Shown here piece by piece: positions 9,206 to 16,270 of a DNA stretch of 52,431 bases; position 1 is the stretch's first letter; each line of letters begins with the position of its first letter. This stretch comes from Fibrobacter sp. GTDB taxonomy: Bacteria; Fibrobacterota; Chitinivibrionia; Chitinivibrionales; Chitinispirillaceae. The notes under the pieces are model-generated. The model was not told the origin of the DNA and did no database searches. It saw only the letters and a list, made by a program, of their open reading frames with translations. The DNA is taken from the NCBI GenBank assembly GCA_012515615.1, contig JAAYYB010000356.1:1-52431 (forward strand), in the 5' to 3' direction. A program made the translations under genes and the position numbers.

Positions 9206-9279
9206 GGGCGCATGGCTCAGTTGGTTAGAGCGCCGCGTTCACATCGCGGAGATCGCTGGTTCGAGTCCAGCTGCGCCCA
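9206..9279 (+). tRNA. tRNA-Val (anticodon CAC)
   Basis: A complete cloverleaf was folded by hand: acceptor GGGCGCA/TGCGCCC (9206-9212 with 9272-9278), D stem GCTC/GAGC, anticodon stem CCGCG/CGCGG around loop TTCACAT (9238-9244) with CAC at 9240-9242, and T stem GCTGG/CCAGC with TTCGAGT loop. All stems are perfectly paired. The discriminator is A9279; the CCA end is not encoded. Confidence 0.95.
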
Positions 9280-9405
9280 TTTTCCTCATAGCTAAGATCT
9301 CCTGAATAGATCAGCTGGATTTGTTTTTCATAATACTTCCCGAGTTCAAAATGCACTAATTATTTTTATTTTTATTCTCTTGCCCTTTTCACGAGGAATA
9401 AACAG

Positions 9406-10851
9406 ATGAATTCCGGTCTGATCATCAGATATAATCTTCTACCTATTTTTTTAATTCTGTTCACGTCAACAGTACTCTCTCAGGAATGCAAGCCCGAGTT
9501 CTCTTTGCCTGCACAAGGTGCTCTGATAACTTCACCTTCCTGTACGCTCGAAGTAAAGGCCCCCTGCAACATAAAACGGGTTTTATTCAAGGCCCGTTAC
9601 ACTGGTTCAAAACCGGACTCATCGGTCATTGTGAACCTCGGCACAGTCTCTAAAGCCCCGTTTAAGGTCATCTGGGATATTTCAAAAATCCCAAACCAGC
9701 TCATCTCGGGGGTCTCATTTCTCGCTGAAGTTACTTTGGCGAACTGGAGCATTAAAGAGATTAACCGGGAAGGTGTATTTTTCCTTCATCAAAACACTGA
9801 AAGATCCGTCAAAATAATACCTTATGATCACCAGGGTACCCAGAGCTTCAATCCGGATACATTTACATTCAAGTATCCCCGCTCTCCCGGATCCATTACC
9901 GCTTCAATGTACTGGAACGAGAAAGATCTATCGGTACTGATGGAAGTCAATGACCCATTGTTTTATGACAATATACCCCGTGACATTCTGGCAGGAATGG
10001 GTCTGGAAGTGTTGTTAGACCCGACATTAAGCAGAAAGCCTTATCCTCATAAGGATATTATGGCTTACTCTATACCCCTTTACGGTAAACCATACAGGAT
10101 TATCTATCAGCCGGTGTTCGACTCAAGTGGAAGCTTTAAACTGAACTCTCAAGTTCTGGCCTGTGATTTTAAATACAAGGTGACAAAAGTAAACTTCAAA
10201 GGTTATAAGATCTACTTCTCTATTCCTCTCCAGAGCATCTCAAATACTCTCCCAAAAGAAATCGCCTGCAATTTAATAGTTAAAAGTGCTATCAGCGAAA
10301 ATATTGTCAGAAGCCCCTGGATAAATTATGGAGCCCTTGAATCCTACAGCCCCTATGTCTGGGGATCGATTCAGTTCCAGCCAAAACCATTTTTGAAAAA
10401 CCGCCTTACGGTCTGGATCATCTTTTTTGTACTCGGACTCCTTTTGATGCTGCTGATTCAGCTGCTGATCCGTTCCATCAGCAAGAGTTCCAGAACTGAT
10501 GTTCCAGGAAGATCTGAAGCGGAAGAAAAGATATTTGAGAAAATAAAAGAGGCTATGGAACGGCGGATCACTCAGAAGGATTCTACAAAAAATGATGTCG
10601 CCCGGGACTTGAAGATATCACCAAAGAAACTAAACAGCCTTATAAAAAGATTCACAGGCTTGTCATTTCAGAATTACATGATGCTCAACCGCACCGAAAT
10701 CGCCAAAGAACGGCTGCGTTCCTCTCATTGCAATGAGGCCACAGTGGCAGAGGCGTGCGGTTTCCAGAATGCCCCGGAAATGGAAAAATATTTCCTGAAA
10801 TTCCACCAAATCACACCGGGGAAGTTCCGTTCTGAACAACAGGTAGCCTGA
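9406..10851 (+). CDS. Membrane-anchored AraC-type transcriptional regulator with periplasmic sensor
   Basis: 481 residues. A signal peptide or anchor (about 1-25) leads a large extracytoplasmic region (about 26-333). An Ig-like part comes first, then strands resembling a carbohydrate-binding CBM9-like fold (ASMYWNEKDLSVLMEVND, GMGLEVLLDP). One strong transmembrane helix follows (about 334-355), then a cytoplasmic AraC/XylS helix-turn-helix domain (about 385-475; NDVARDLKISPKKLNSLIKR, AEACGFQNAPEMEKYFLKFH). The architecture implies a one-component sensor that reads a periplasmic ligand, possibly a sugar, and binds DNA at the membrane. Target genes are unknown. It faces the hydrolase gene with only 6 bases between stops. 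Confidence 0.82.
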   Translation: MNSGLIIRYNLLPIFLILFTSTVLSQECKPEFSLPAQGALITSPSCTLEVKAPCNIKRVLFKARYTGSKPDSSVIVNLGTVSKAPFKVIWDISKIPNQLISGVSFLAEVTLANWSIKEINREGVFFLHQNTERSVKIIPYDHQGTQSFNPDTFTFKYPRSPGSITASMYWNEKDLSVLMEVNDPLFYDNIPRDILAGMGLEVLLDPTLSRKPYPHKDIMAYSIPLYGKPYRIIYQPVFDSSGSFKLNSQVLACDFKYKVTKVNFKGYKIYFSIPLQSISNTLPKEIACNLIVKSAISENIVRSPWINYGALESYSPYVWGSIQFQPKPFLKNRLTVWIIFFVLGLLLMLLIQLLIRSISKSSRTDVPGRSEAEEKIFEKIKEAMERRITQKDSTKNDVARDLKISPKKLNSLIKRFTGLSFQNYMMLNRTEIAKERLRSSHCNEATVAEACGFQNAPEMEKYFLKFHQITPGKFRSEQQVA

Positions 10852-10857
10852 ACAGGG

Positions 10858-11523
10858 TTAATGCAGATACTGAATATACCAAGCAACCGCTAATCTGGCT
10901 ACTTCATCCAGTGCTCCTGGTTCCTCAAACAGATGTGAAGCCCCTGGCACTATCTCCAGCTTTTTTGCAGGAATACGAATCGACTCAAATGCTCTCTTAT
11001 TAAGCTCAATCACCTGATAGTCATCACCGCCCGCAATCAGGAGAATTGGTGTTTTAATCCTCTCAAGATTAAGCCCTGCCATATCTGGCCTTCCCCCTCT
11101 GGATACTATAGCCTTGACATCACCGCGATCCACCGAGGCACAAATCGCCGCTGCGGCACCTGTACTGGCCCCGAAATAGCCGACAGGAAGATTTTTTAAA
11201 TCAAGCTGAGAGGATATCCAGTCGGTTGCCGCACCCAATCTTCTGGAAAGCAGATCTATATCAAAACGCAAATTTGCACTTATCAGATCTGCAGCTTCCT
11301 CGGAACGGGTCAGAAGATCAAAAAGAAGTGTCCCGATACCACCGCTATTAAGATACTGGGCGACAAACCTGTTTCTCGGACTGAACCTGCTGCTTCCGGA
11401 TCCGTGTACAAACAGCACTAACCCCAGGGCATTATCAGGTATGTATAAATTACCACTCAGATTCACATCATCAGATAATACCGGAATATGGACCTCGTGC
11501 TCCTTTTCTCTCTCATAAATCAT
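10858..11523 (-). CDS. Alpha/beta hydrolase (dienelactone-hydrolase-like)
   Basis: 221 residues with the alpha/beta hydrolase core. The nucleophile elbow GASTG carries S120 as nucleophile, the acid is D167 or D168 in AGGDDYQV, and the base is H197 in GASHLFEE. An oxyanion segment LFVHGSGSS lies near residues 37-45. The substrate is not predictable; an esterase or acyl-hydrolase role is likely. It is the last gene of the - strand run DUF2267-BON-rtcB-archease-hydrolase, 27 bases after archease, with GAGGA upstream of the ATG. Its genetic link with RtcB is notable but not explained by known biochemistry. Confidence 0.85.
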   Translation of the reverse strand: MIYEREKEHEVHIPVLSDDVNLSGNLYIPDNALGLVLFVHGSGSSRFSPRNRFVAQYLNSGGIGTLLFDLLTRSEEAADLISANLRFDIDLLSRRLGAATDWISSQLDLKNLPVGYFGASTGAAAAICASVDRGDVKAIVSRGGRPDMAGLNLERIKTPILLIAGGDDYQVIELNKRAFESIRIPAKKLEIVPGASHLFEEPGALDEVARLAVAWYIQYLH

Positions 11524-11550
11524 AAAACAGTCCTCTTTGAAAAAACCAGT

Positions 11551-11982
11551 TTAAATGTCGAGTACAACCATTGCCTCCCAACCAAAATCTGTCTTTCTGA
11601 CACTGAACAGATGCAGCGTTACAGCCTTTACATCTACAGCCAAATGGTGCTTTGTGTTGTCGATCCTCTCCCCTGCAGCTTCACCCCTGAATATAAAGAG
11701 CCCGTCTTTTTTTTCGATTGAAGCCTTCTGAAGACGAAGAAATAGACAAAAAGTATCTTTTAGATAAATGAGCTCCTGAAGAATCTGAAAAAGAAGCATC
11801 TCCTCAGAGCGATCGTTGACTTCTATTACTCTGACCTCTTTTTTTGTAATAGATTCAAGATCATCAACCATTAAATTGGTGGTGGCATCAAAAGCCGAAA
11901 TAAAAGTTTCCTCAAGCGTCTGCCCCCATGCCCTGAAAGCAGCATCTGCCGTGACAATCTCTTCGATATATGAATACGGCAT
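11551..11982 (-). CDS. Archease, RtcB cofactor protein
   Basis: 143 residues, the usual length for archease. The N-terminal EEIVTADAAFRAWGQTLEETFISAF is the family's conserved region with its metal-coordinating Asp, and the C-terminus VTLHLFSVRKTDFGWEAMVVLDI gives the terminal strands. Archease promotes guanylylation and multiple turnover of the RNA ligase RtcB. It begins 5 bases after the rtcB stop with a purine-rich ribosome site, consistent with coupled expression. The pairing of the two neighbours strengthens both assignments. Confidence 0.87.
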   Translation of the reverse strand: MPYSYIEEIVTADAAFRAWGQTLEETFISAFDATTNLMVDDLESITKKEVRVIEVNDRSEEMLLFQILQELIYLKDTFCLFLRLQKASIEKKDGLFIFRGEAAGERIDNTKHHLAVDVKAVTLHLFSVRKTDFGWEAMVVLDI

Positions 11983-11986
11983 TCCC

Positions 11987-13441
11987 CTACCCCTTCACGC
12001 TCCCCACCGGCGAAAAACGCACAACAGGCCTGCTTATTCTGGCCTGACTGGCAGCCTCTATCACTTCATCGATATCCTTGTACGCTCCCCCGGCTTCCTC
12101 TGCCAGAGCGGAAAAAGAGCTTGTTCTGGTATAAATTCCCTCTTCTGCCATTTTTTTCTGCACATCTTTGCCTCTATACTGCCTTCGGGCTGCCCTTCGA
12201 CTCATAACCCTGCCGCTTCCATGCGTTGTGGAATAAAAGGTCTGATCGCCGCTGCTGACCCCCTTTAACAGGTAAGAACCTGTTTCCATGCTGCCTCCGA
12301 TGATTACAGGCTGCCCTGTTTCTTTGTAAACTTCGGGTATGCCCCCCATTCCAGGGCCAAATGCCCGGGTTGAACCTTTGCGGTGAACTAAAAGCCTTCG
12401 CTTTACACCATCAACAATATGCTCCTCCAGTTTTGCAGTATTATGCGCCACATCGTAAACCTGATGCATTCCAAGATCCATGGCACTTCGGCCAAACACT
12501 TCAGAAAAGACTTTTCGTATCTGATGAAGAATAAGCTGCCTGTTGGCAAAAGAGATGTTGATTGCACATTTCATTGCCACAAAGTATTCCTGCCCCTCAG
12601 GTGAGCTGAACGGCGCACAGGAAAGTTCTCTGTCCGGAGCCGTAATGTGATACTTTTCCATCGCACGAAGAAATACCTGAATGTAGTCGGTGGCAACCTG
12701 GTGGCCAAATCCGCGACTGCCGCAATGAAACATGATTACAACCTGCTCATCGCTTTTTATTCCGAATACTGAAGCCGTCGATTTATCAAAGATATGTCCC
12801 GGTTTAACGAACTGAATTTCCAGATAATGGTTGCCTGATCCAAGCGTTCCAAGCTGATGAAGCCCCCTCTCAAAGGCTCTCTCACTTACGCGGGATGGAT
12901 CTGCACCCTCAGCACAACCGTTCTCTTCGGTTTTCTCAAGATCCTCTCCCCACCCATAACCCCTCTCCACTAACCATCTGGCTCCCTGCTGGGTGATTTT
13001 GAGAAAATCATTCCTGCTTAGCTTTATCCAGCCCTGACTTCCTACCCCGGAGGGAACTTCACGGAACAGACGATCAATCAGCCTCTCCAGATTGGGTCTT
13101 ACATCCCTGATAGTCAGATTAGTAAGTACCAGGCGCATCCCGCAGTTAATGTCAAACCCTATCCCGCCAGGGGAAATCACCCCTTCACTGGGATCCATTG
13201 CTGCCACACCGCCAATAGGGAATCCATACCCCCAATGCCCGTCAGGCATGCACAGAGCATATTTAACTATTCCAGGCAGCATAGCCACATTTGCAACCTG
13301 ATTAAAAACCCCCTCATCCATCGACTCGATCAGTTTCTCTGTTGCATAGATACGAGCAGGCACATTCATACCCGATCTAAAGGTTCTGGGAAGTTCCCAG
13401 ATAGTGCCTGTGATTTTCTGAAGTTCTAAAGGAGAGGACAT
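11987..13441 (-). CDS. rtcB: RNA-splicing/repair ligase RtcB
   Basis: 484 residues. RtcB joins 2',3'-cyclic phosphate or 3'-phosphate RNA ends to 5'-OH ends using GTP and Mn2+. Visible hallmarks are MPDGHWGYGFPIGGVAA (65-81), GGIGFDINCGMR with the Mn-binding C100, FHCGSRGFGHQV, and the guanylylation motif THGSGRVMSRRAA near the C-terminus. It lies between a BON gene (19-base gap) and archease (4-base gap). AAGGAG precedes the ATG. In bacteria RtcB repairs cleaved tRNA or rRNA after stress. The operon appears to start at the sigma-54 promoter near 14645, paralleling E. coli rtcBA. Confidence 0.97.
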   Translation of the reverse strand: MSSPLELQKITGTIWELPRTFRSGMNVPARIYATEKLIESMDEGVFNQVANVAMLPGIVKYALCMPDGHWGYGFPIGGVAAMDPSEGVISPGGIGFDINCGMRLVLTNLTIRDVRPNLERLIDRLFREVPSGVGSQGWIKLSRNDFLKITQQGARWLVERGYGWGEDLEKTEENGCAEGADPSRVSERAFERGLHQLGTLGSGNHYLEIQFVKPGHIFDKSTASVFGIKSDEQVVIMFHCGSRGFGHQVATDYIQVFLRAMEKYHITAPDRELSCAPFSSPEGQEYFVAMKCAINISFANRQLILHQIRKVFSEVFGRSAMDLGMHQVYDVAHNTAKLEEHIVDGVKRRLLVHRKGSTRAFGPGMGGIPEVYKETGQPVIIGGSMETGSYLLKGVSSGDQTFYSTTHGSGRVMSRRAARRQYRGKDVQKKMAEEGIYTRTSSFSALAEEAGGAYKDIDEVIEAASQARISRPVVRFSPVGSVKG

Positions 13442-13460
13442 CTAAACTGCTCCTTACTGA

Positions 13461-14117
13461 TCACGCCAGAATCAACTCGTTTACGACGCCTTTAACTCCG
13501 CGGGTGTTTTTCGCAGCATATTCTACAGAATAATAGGAATTCCAGTGAGGTACCTTACCACTCAGAGTCACTATACCCTCTTCTACCCGGACAGTGATAT
13601 TTTCCACCGAGATATCTATTCTGGAAAGAGATTCATTTATCTCAGTTGCAATTTGATTATCGGCAAACTTATGAGTAGGAACAACAGCCAGATCATTTAT
13701 CACCTGAACCACTCCCTGCACTTCGCTGACACTCTTTCCACAATGTTCCCTGGCCCGGTAGGATTCAACCGAACCCTTCAGCGTCACTATGCCCTCCTCA
13801 GCTGATACACGGATAAAATCGGATTTTATGTTCCGGTCAAGAGAAAGCCGATTCCGGACAGAATCGGCAATTTTATCATCAGTTAACCTCTCCATCTCAT
13901 CCGGGTATCTTATTTTGAGCAAATTACTCACTCTTCCCACACCGGATACACTTCTGGCTGCATCCTCGGCCGCAACGAGTGCAGCCAGCGACTCCACTGT
14001 GCCGCTCAGGGTAACCTCACTGTCGATAAGCTCTACGTGAACCTGCTTTTTATCTATTCTGCTGTCTGCCCTGAGTTGTGAGATAACATTATTCAGTATC
14101 TCCTGATTGCCTGCCAT
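13461..14117 (-). CDS. Protein with three BON domains
   Basis: 218 residues built from three tandem BON domains (about 5-70, 76-140, 147-217), each with the pattern of a short helix, then VTLSG or VTLKG, then a Val-Gly motif (GVGRVSNLL, VQGVVQVINDL, TRGVKGVVNELI). BON domains occur in OsmY-like stress proteins and bind phospholipid. No signal peptide is visible, unlike OsmY, so it is probably cytoplasmic or membrane-associated. AGGAG precedes the ATG. It sits 52 bases after the DUF2267 gene and 19 before rtcB in the stress-module operon. Confidence 0.9.
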   Translation of the reverse strand: MAGNQEILNNVISQLRADSRIDKKQVHVELIDSEVTLSGTVESLAALVAAEDAARSVSGVGRVSNLLKIRYPDEMERLTDDKIADSVRNRLSLDRNIKSDFIRVSAEEGIVTLKGSVESYRAREHCGKSVSEVQGVVQVINDLAVVPTHKFADNQIATEINESLSRIDISVENITVRVEEGIVTLSGKVPHWNSYYSVEYAAKNTRGVKGVVNELILA

Positions 14118-14169
14118 TGCCTGCTCCTGTTCTCCTGAAAATATTCACTCTTTTTCATGCCACCCCTGC

Positions 14170-14580
14170 TCATTCCGGTAGTGATGACGCGGAGAGAGGT
14201 GTAATTGGTCTTGTCCCGAACAGTTCACCAAATTCGGGCGGCAGTGAGGAGAGAATCTTTGTGAGCAGACCTGAAGTTATCGCTGACCCAAGAACACTCA
14301 TCACCACTTTTGACCACCTGACCGCCTCCGGATATCCTACCCCGGCACGAGCACTAACCCGGTTATAGTACTCCTCAAGACTGAACAGGTCACCAGAATG
14401 CCTCTCTGCCAGAATTTCCTTTATCTTTCTGGGAAGCTGAGCCCCGAGTCCCTCCCGGTCCGCAGCATCAAGCCTCTCACCAAGAGTTGCAACACTGGCA
14501 TCAATCATGGTGGCCGAAACGCTCAGGTCCGGAAGTTGAGCCCTCTTTTGTACCTCCTGCACAAATTCTTTATACTGCAT
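14170..14580 (-). CDS. DUF2267 protein
   Basis: 136 residues from the ATG at 14580, chosen because GGGAG lies 7 bases upstream; a start 10 codons earlier is less likely. The sequence from MQYKEFVQEVQ through LGERLDAADREGLGAQLP to the C-terminal GELFG matches the DUF2267 family, helical proteins of unknown function often encoded with BON-domain, ferritin-like and other general-stress genes. It is first in the RtcB operon, about 47 bases from the predicted sigma-54 start site. Confidence 0.78.
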   Translation of the reverse strand: MQYKEFVQEVQKRAQLPDLSVSATMIDASVATLGERLDAADREGLGAQLPRKIKEILAERHSGDLFSLEEYYNRVSARAGVGYPEAVRWSKVVMSVLGSAITSGLLTKILSSLPPEFGELFGTRPITPLSASSLPE

Positions 14581-14637
14581 ATTTTCTCCCGGTGAAACTG
14601 GGTAATTCAAAACATGTTACCTTAAGACAGAAAAAGA

Positions 14638-14653
14638 GCAAAATGAGTACCCG
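14638..14653 (-). promoter_or_regulatory. Sigma-54 promoter of the DUF2267-BON-rtcB-archease operon
   Basis: Read on the - strand, CGGGTACTCATTTTGC has GG at -24 (14651-14650), TTGC with GC at -12 (14639-14638) and the required 10 bases between them; A and C after GG also match. Predicted transcription start is about 14627. Matching at the two invariant dinucleotides makes this plausible, not proven. Confidence 0.6.
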
Positions 14654-14670
14654 CACTCAAAAATATTGAA

Positions 14671-14687
14671 TTGGCACTTTTATTGCG
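14671..14687 (+). promoter_or_regulatory. Sigma-54 promoter of the 14734 gene
   Basis: TTGGCACTTTTATTGC matches the -24/-12 consensus (TTGGCAC, N5, TTGC) at every conserved position, with GG at 14673-14674 and GC at 14685-14686. Predicted start is about 14698, giving a 36-base leader that ends in AAAAAGGAGG at 14716-14725. Confidence 0.78.
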
Positions 14688-14733
14688 CTTTTCCTAAGAA
14701 AACAGTCTTACCCTGAAAAAGGAGGTTGCTATC

Positions 14734-15069
14734 ATGACAGACATAAAAAAACGCATCGCATTTATGGCAATTCCACTAACAGTCCTGGCTGCTGCGGGCT
14801 TAATCATGAAGAAAGTGGCGAAAAGAGATGGAAGAATCTCAGAGGAAGTTAAAGAGGCAACATCCAATGCCTTTGAAGAGATTGACAGTACCATATTAGA
14901 GCTGAAAAACAACATGGAAGGGAAATCCGCATCACAACTCCAGCACTCACTCGATTCCATAGTTGAGAAGGCAAAAGAGAAATTGGACAAAATCGCAGTC
15001 GATGTAAAAACCAGAATTCAAGAGAAAAACTCCTCCTCTACAGAAATCCCTTTAGATATCAATCCCTGA
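14734..15069 (+). CDS. Small membrane-anchored coiled-coil protein (YtxH-like)
   Basis: 111 residues. One hydrophobic segment (about 8-26, RIAFMAIPLTVLAAAGLIM) is followed by a charged heptad-rich helical tail (about 30-100), the layout of YtxH-type general-stress proteins. No enzymatic motif is visible. It has a near-perfect Shine-Dalgarno AAAAAGGAGG and an almost consensus sigma-54 promoter, and ends at a 10-bp hairpin, so it is an independent, potentially strongly induced gene. Its divergent neighbour starts the RtcB operon. The YtxH assignment rests on architecture, not on a clear motif. Confidence 0.72.
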   Translation: MTDIKKRIAFMAIPLTVLAAAGLIMKKVAKRDGRISEEVKEATSNAFEEIDSTILELKNNMEGKSASQLQHSLDSIVEKAKEKLDKIAVDVKTRIQEKNSSSTEIPLDINP

Positions 15070-15088
15070 GTTCTGCGAATCAAAGAAG

Positions 15089-15120
15089 GCTGGTGTTGAC
15101 CCGGTACAACCAACACCAGC
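15089..15120. terminator. Bidirectional hairpin terminator between convergent genes
   Basis: GCTGGTGTTG (15089-15098) and CAACACCAGC (15111-15120) form a perfect 10-bp stem with a 12-base loop in the gap between the stops of the convergent genes at 15069 and 15122. There is no long T-tract on either side, so efficiency is uncertain. Confidence 0.65.
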
Positions 15121-15121
15121 T

Positions 15122-15556
15122 CTAAGCCACTCTGCGGGATTGTGCTGCAAACTCTTCAAGTAATTCTATATGATCCAGTTCATCCTCATAATTTTCCTCA
15201 ACCTGGGCCCTTAAAGCGGCAGGCAGCACATTTATCAACGACTCATAAATTCTGCTTATAAAGCGTTCGTTTTCCAGTAATACAAGAATTGTCCGTCTCT
15301 GCCCAATTCCCCTCTGGACGGCTATAAGTGCCCCTGTCCCAGGCTGGTTGATCTGAGCCTCTGAAGACTGGGCAAATCTGCTGATCTCGCTTAGAAAAAC
15401 CTCAAGATGCTCTTTATGATCAAGACGAAAATTCTCAATGTGCCTTTTGATTCTGCTATCGCTTATCTCTGGAACCGCTTCGGAATAACAACACAGAAAA
15501 TCCACCTCCAGACAACTCATCTGAACCATAAGATCTGCTGTATTTCCATAATCCAT
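15122..15556 (-). CDS. Ferritin-like, DUF2383-type stress protein
   Basis: 144 residues from the ATG at 15556, chosen because AAGGAG lies 6 bases upstream; a longer frame would run through the promoter. The all-helical sequence has repeated Glu and His positions typical of a four-helix ferritin-like fold (CLEVDFLCCYSEAV, FRLDHKEHLEVFLSEI, ENERFISRIYESLI, NYEDELDHIELLEEF). This resembles the DUF2383/PA2169 group found in stress loci. Whether it binds a di-metal centre is unclear. A sigma-54-like promoter lies at 15591-15606. Confidence 0.68.
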   Translation of the reverse strand: MDYGNTADLMVQMSCLEVDFLCCYSEAVPEISDSRIKRHIENFRLDHKEHLEVFLSEISRFAQSSEAQINQPGTGALIAVQRGIGQRRTILVLLENERFISRIYESLINVLPAALRAQVEENYEDELDHIELLEEFAAQSRRVA

Positions 15557-15590
15557 AGGCTGCTCCTTTCTCCTGAAACGCTTAATGAGA

Positions 15591-15606
15591 GCAACGAGCA
15601 TACCAC
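15591..15606 (-). promoter_or_regulatory. Sigma-54 promoter of the ferritin-like gene
   Basis: On the - strand GTGGTATGCTCGTTGC has GG at 15604-15603, GC at 15592-15591 with correct spacing, a full TTGC and an A and G at conserved positions. Predicted start about 15580 leaves a 24-base leader carrying the AAGGAG ribosome site. Confidence 0.58.
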
Positions 15607-15630
15607 CGGAAAAAAATCATCTATACATTC

Positions 15631-15657
15631 TAAAGTATGCCCCCCAAATACCGATAT
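15631..15657 (+). promoter_or_regulatory. Sigma-28 (FliA) promoter of the FlgM-like gene
   Basis: TAAAGTAT (15631-15638), 11 bases, then ACCGATAT (15650-15657) matches the flagellar consensus TAAAGTTT-N11-GCCGATAA at 13 of 16 positions. The downstream gene encodes a FlgM-like anti-sigma-28 factor, which in other bacteria is often expressed from a sigma-28 promoter. Predicted start is near 15665. Confidence 0.72.
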
Positions 15658-15664
15658 ATAGAAT

Positions 15665-15782
15665 GAAAGCACAAGTGGTTCTCCCAAAAGGATGACGGGA
15701 GAGTGAATCAAAGGGGGGAGGTCCAGGGAAGGATCGAACTTCCAGGGACGGAAGCATGCCCCTAAAGAAAGGCAGGTAGGCC
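15665..15782 (+). promoter_or_regulatory. Long GGA-rich 5' leader of the FlgM-like gene
   Basis: About 118 untranslated bases between the predicted start and the ATG hold seven GGA triplets (15690, 15698, 15717, 15727, 15731, 15746, 15750). A small stem GGAAG (15727-15731)/CTTCC (15739-15743) and a repeated TCCAGGGA (15722 and 15741) are also present. GGA in loops is the core of CsrA sites, and CsrA controls flagellin mRNA in several bacteria. A translational control element is inferred; no known riboswitch could be fitted. Confidence 0.4.
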
Positions 15783-16076
15783 ATGAACATCCAATCAGTA
15801 GTATCGGCTTACGGGGCCACACCTTATGAACCATCAGCAAAGAGTGGCAAAAAGGCAGCCCCGGATAATGCGACGGCTGTTCGTGAACAGGAACAGGTTG
15901 AGTTTTCGGATACTTCACTCAATCTCCAGAAATTACGTACTCTGGTTGATGCGATCCCGGATATTCGGATTCAGAAAGTGGAAGAGATCAAGATGAAGAT
16001 CAAGTACAATGGATATCCCATGGAATCCAACCTGTACAAAGCTGTGAAGCACATGGTCGAACAGAAAGTCATCTGA
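15783..16076 (+). CDS. flgM: FlgM-like anti-sigma-28 factor
   Basis: 97 residues: a polar, probably disordered N-terminal half and a helical C-terminus LQKLRTLVDAIPDIRIQKVEEIK...YPMESNLYKAVKHMV. This carries the FlgM pattern (short helix, I/V-R-x-x-KV, then a final helix after a Y-x-V/M segment) that binds the flagellar sigma factor FliA. Length is typical of FlgM. Its sigma-28 promoter and the flagellar operons in the window support the call. It ends at a strong terminator and is probably monocistronic. Binding partner FliA is not in the window. Confidence 0.8.
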   Translation: MNIQSVVSAYGATPYEPSAKSGKKAAPDNATAVREQEQVEFSDTSLNLQKLRTLVDAIPDIRIQKVEEIKMKIKYNGYPMESNLYKAVKHMVEQKVI

Positions 16077-16104
16077 TTCTTCCTTATTTAAACCGGTCAC
16101 CACA

Positions 16105-16141
16105 CCCTTGACAGCTATTGTGAGCTGTTGAGGGTTTTTTT
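16105..16141 (+). terminator. Intrinsic terminator after the FlgM-like gene
   Basis: CCCTTGACAGCT (16105-16116) pairs with AGCTGTTGAGGG (16123-16134), 12 bp including two G-T pairs, with a 6-base loop, followed by seven T residues. Confidence 0.9.
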
Positions 16142-16142
16142 C

Positions 16143-16171
16143 TTGCCTTTTACCATCACTTAACCCATTTT
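16143..16171 (+). promoter_or_regulatory. Possible sigma-70 promoter of tRNA-Leu
   Basis: TTGCCT (16143-16148), 17 bases, then CATTTT (16166-16171) is a moderate match. The predicted start falls about 7 bases before the tRNA, which supports it despite the weak -10 box. Confidence 0.4.
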
Positions 16172-16184
16172 TAAACTCTCCGAT

Positions 16185-16270
16185 GCCCAGGTGGCGGAAT
16201 AGGTAGACGCTACGGACTTAAAATCCGTTGACTGGAAACGGTCGTGCCGGTTCGATTCCGGCCCCGGGCA
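16185..16270 (+). tRNA. tRNA-Leu (anticodon TAA)
   Basis: A type II tRNA with long variable arm: acceptor GCCCAGG (16185-16191) with CCCGGGC (16263-16269), anticodon stem ACGGA/TCCGT around CTTAAAA with TAA, variable stem-loop near 16229-16245, and T stem GCCGG/CCGGC with TTCGATT loop. One A-C mismatch is present in the acceptor stem. Discriminator A16270; CCA is not encoded. Confidence 0.93.

Noticed and set aside
15661..15782. c-di-GMP-I (GEMM) riboswitch in the flgM leader
   Set aside because: GGGACGGAAGC and GGTAGGCC recall parts of the motif, but the GGCAAACC segment and the closing helix are missing and the tetraloop receptor cannot be placed.
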